From contig JASHUW010000646.1 of the NCBI GenBank assembly GCA_030039815.1, positions 1-7,051 of the forward strand: a stretch of 7,051 nt of DNA. The letters run 5' to 3'. Positions 7,010-7,051 of the stretch are shown piece by piece. Numbering within the stretch: the stretch's first letter is position 1; the number at the start of each line of letters is the position of its first letter. The notes beneath the pieces are model-generated. The model saw only the letters and a list, made by a program, of their open reading frames with translations, ran no database searches and was not told where the DNA came from. This stretch comes from Alphaproteobacteria bacterium. Its GTDB lineage: Bacteria; Pseudomonadota; Alphaproteobacteria; ATCC43930; CGMCC-115725. The translations under genes were made by a program, and so were the position numbers.

Positions 7010-7051
7010 ATGGTGCAGACGACCAATCGTTTCTTCGACGAAGTTGCGCGT
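7010..7051 (+). CDS. Probable UbiK/BMFP family protein, N-terminal fragment
   Basis: Only 14 codons are visible: MVQTTNRFFDEVAR, cut by the right edge. The opening 'QTTNRFFDE-A+' is the usual N-terminus of alphaproteobacterial BMFP-domain proteins (COG2960, accessory factor UbiK family). These are small coiled-coil, membrane-binding proteins; in E. coli UbiK helps the ubiquinone biosynthesis complex and binds lipids. The good ribosome binding site and the divergent position beside lgt support the call. With so little sequence the family assignment is recognition by memory and cannot be tested here. Confidence 0.65.
   Translation, partial: MVQTTNRFFDEVAR

Overview
The window is a compact, GC-rich chromosomal segment from an alphaproteobacterium. 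The protein styles and gene order fit Rhizobiales or Rhodospirillales; this placement is by recognition, not by database search. All genes except one run on the minus strand, so the region is read from high to low coordinates. I see no tRNA, rRNA, CRISPR array, insertion sequence, phage gene or other sign of recent transfer.

Layout in transcription order on the minus strand: lgt (prolipoprotein diacylglyceryl transferase), a MidA/NDUFAF7-type methyltransferase overlapping lgt by GTGA, pgeF (YfiH/laccase-domain family), a possible 22-residue membrane peptide starting right after the pgeF stop, an unrecognised lipoprotein with two copies of one domain, prs (PRPP synthetase) with its own likely promoter, rplY (ribosomal protein L25, long form), pth (peptidyl-tRNA hydrolase) and the first 157 codons of ychF, which runs off the left edge. 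At the right edge a divergent plus-strand gene begins; its first 14 codons look like the alphaproteobacterial UbiK/BMFP family.

Functionally there are two blocks. The right block (lgt to the lipoprotein) concerns the cell envelope and respiratory maturation: Lgt modifies lipoprotein precursors, and the lipoprotein encoded downstream should be one of its substrates. The left block (prs, rplY, pth, ychF) concerns nucleotide supply and translation: PRPP synthesis, a 5S-rRNA-binding ribosomal protein, recycling of peptidyl-tRNA and a ribosome-associated ATPase.

This is mostly ordinary housekeeping DNA. The points that deserve a second look are: the prs-rplY junction, where a GC-rich palindrome with a T-run and an outer stem could hide the rplY ribosome binding site; the internal domain duplication in the unnamed lipoprotein; the tiny membrane ORF and the non-ATG start at the pgeF-lipoprotein junction; and an 11-bp inverted repeat bracketing the prs promoter. 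I found no convincing new multi-gene system.
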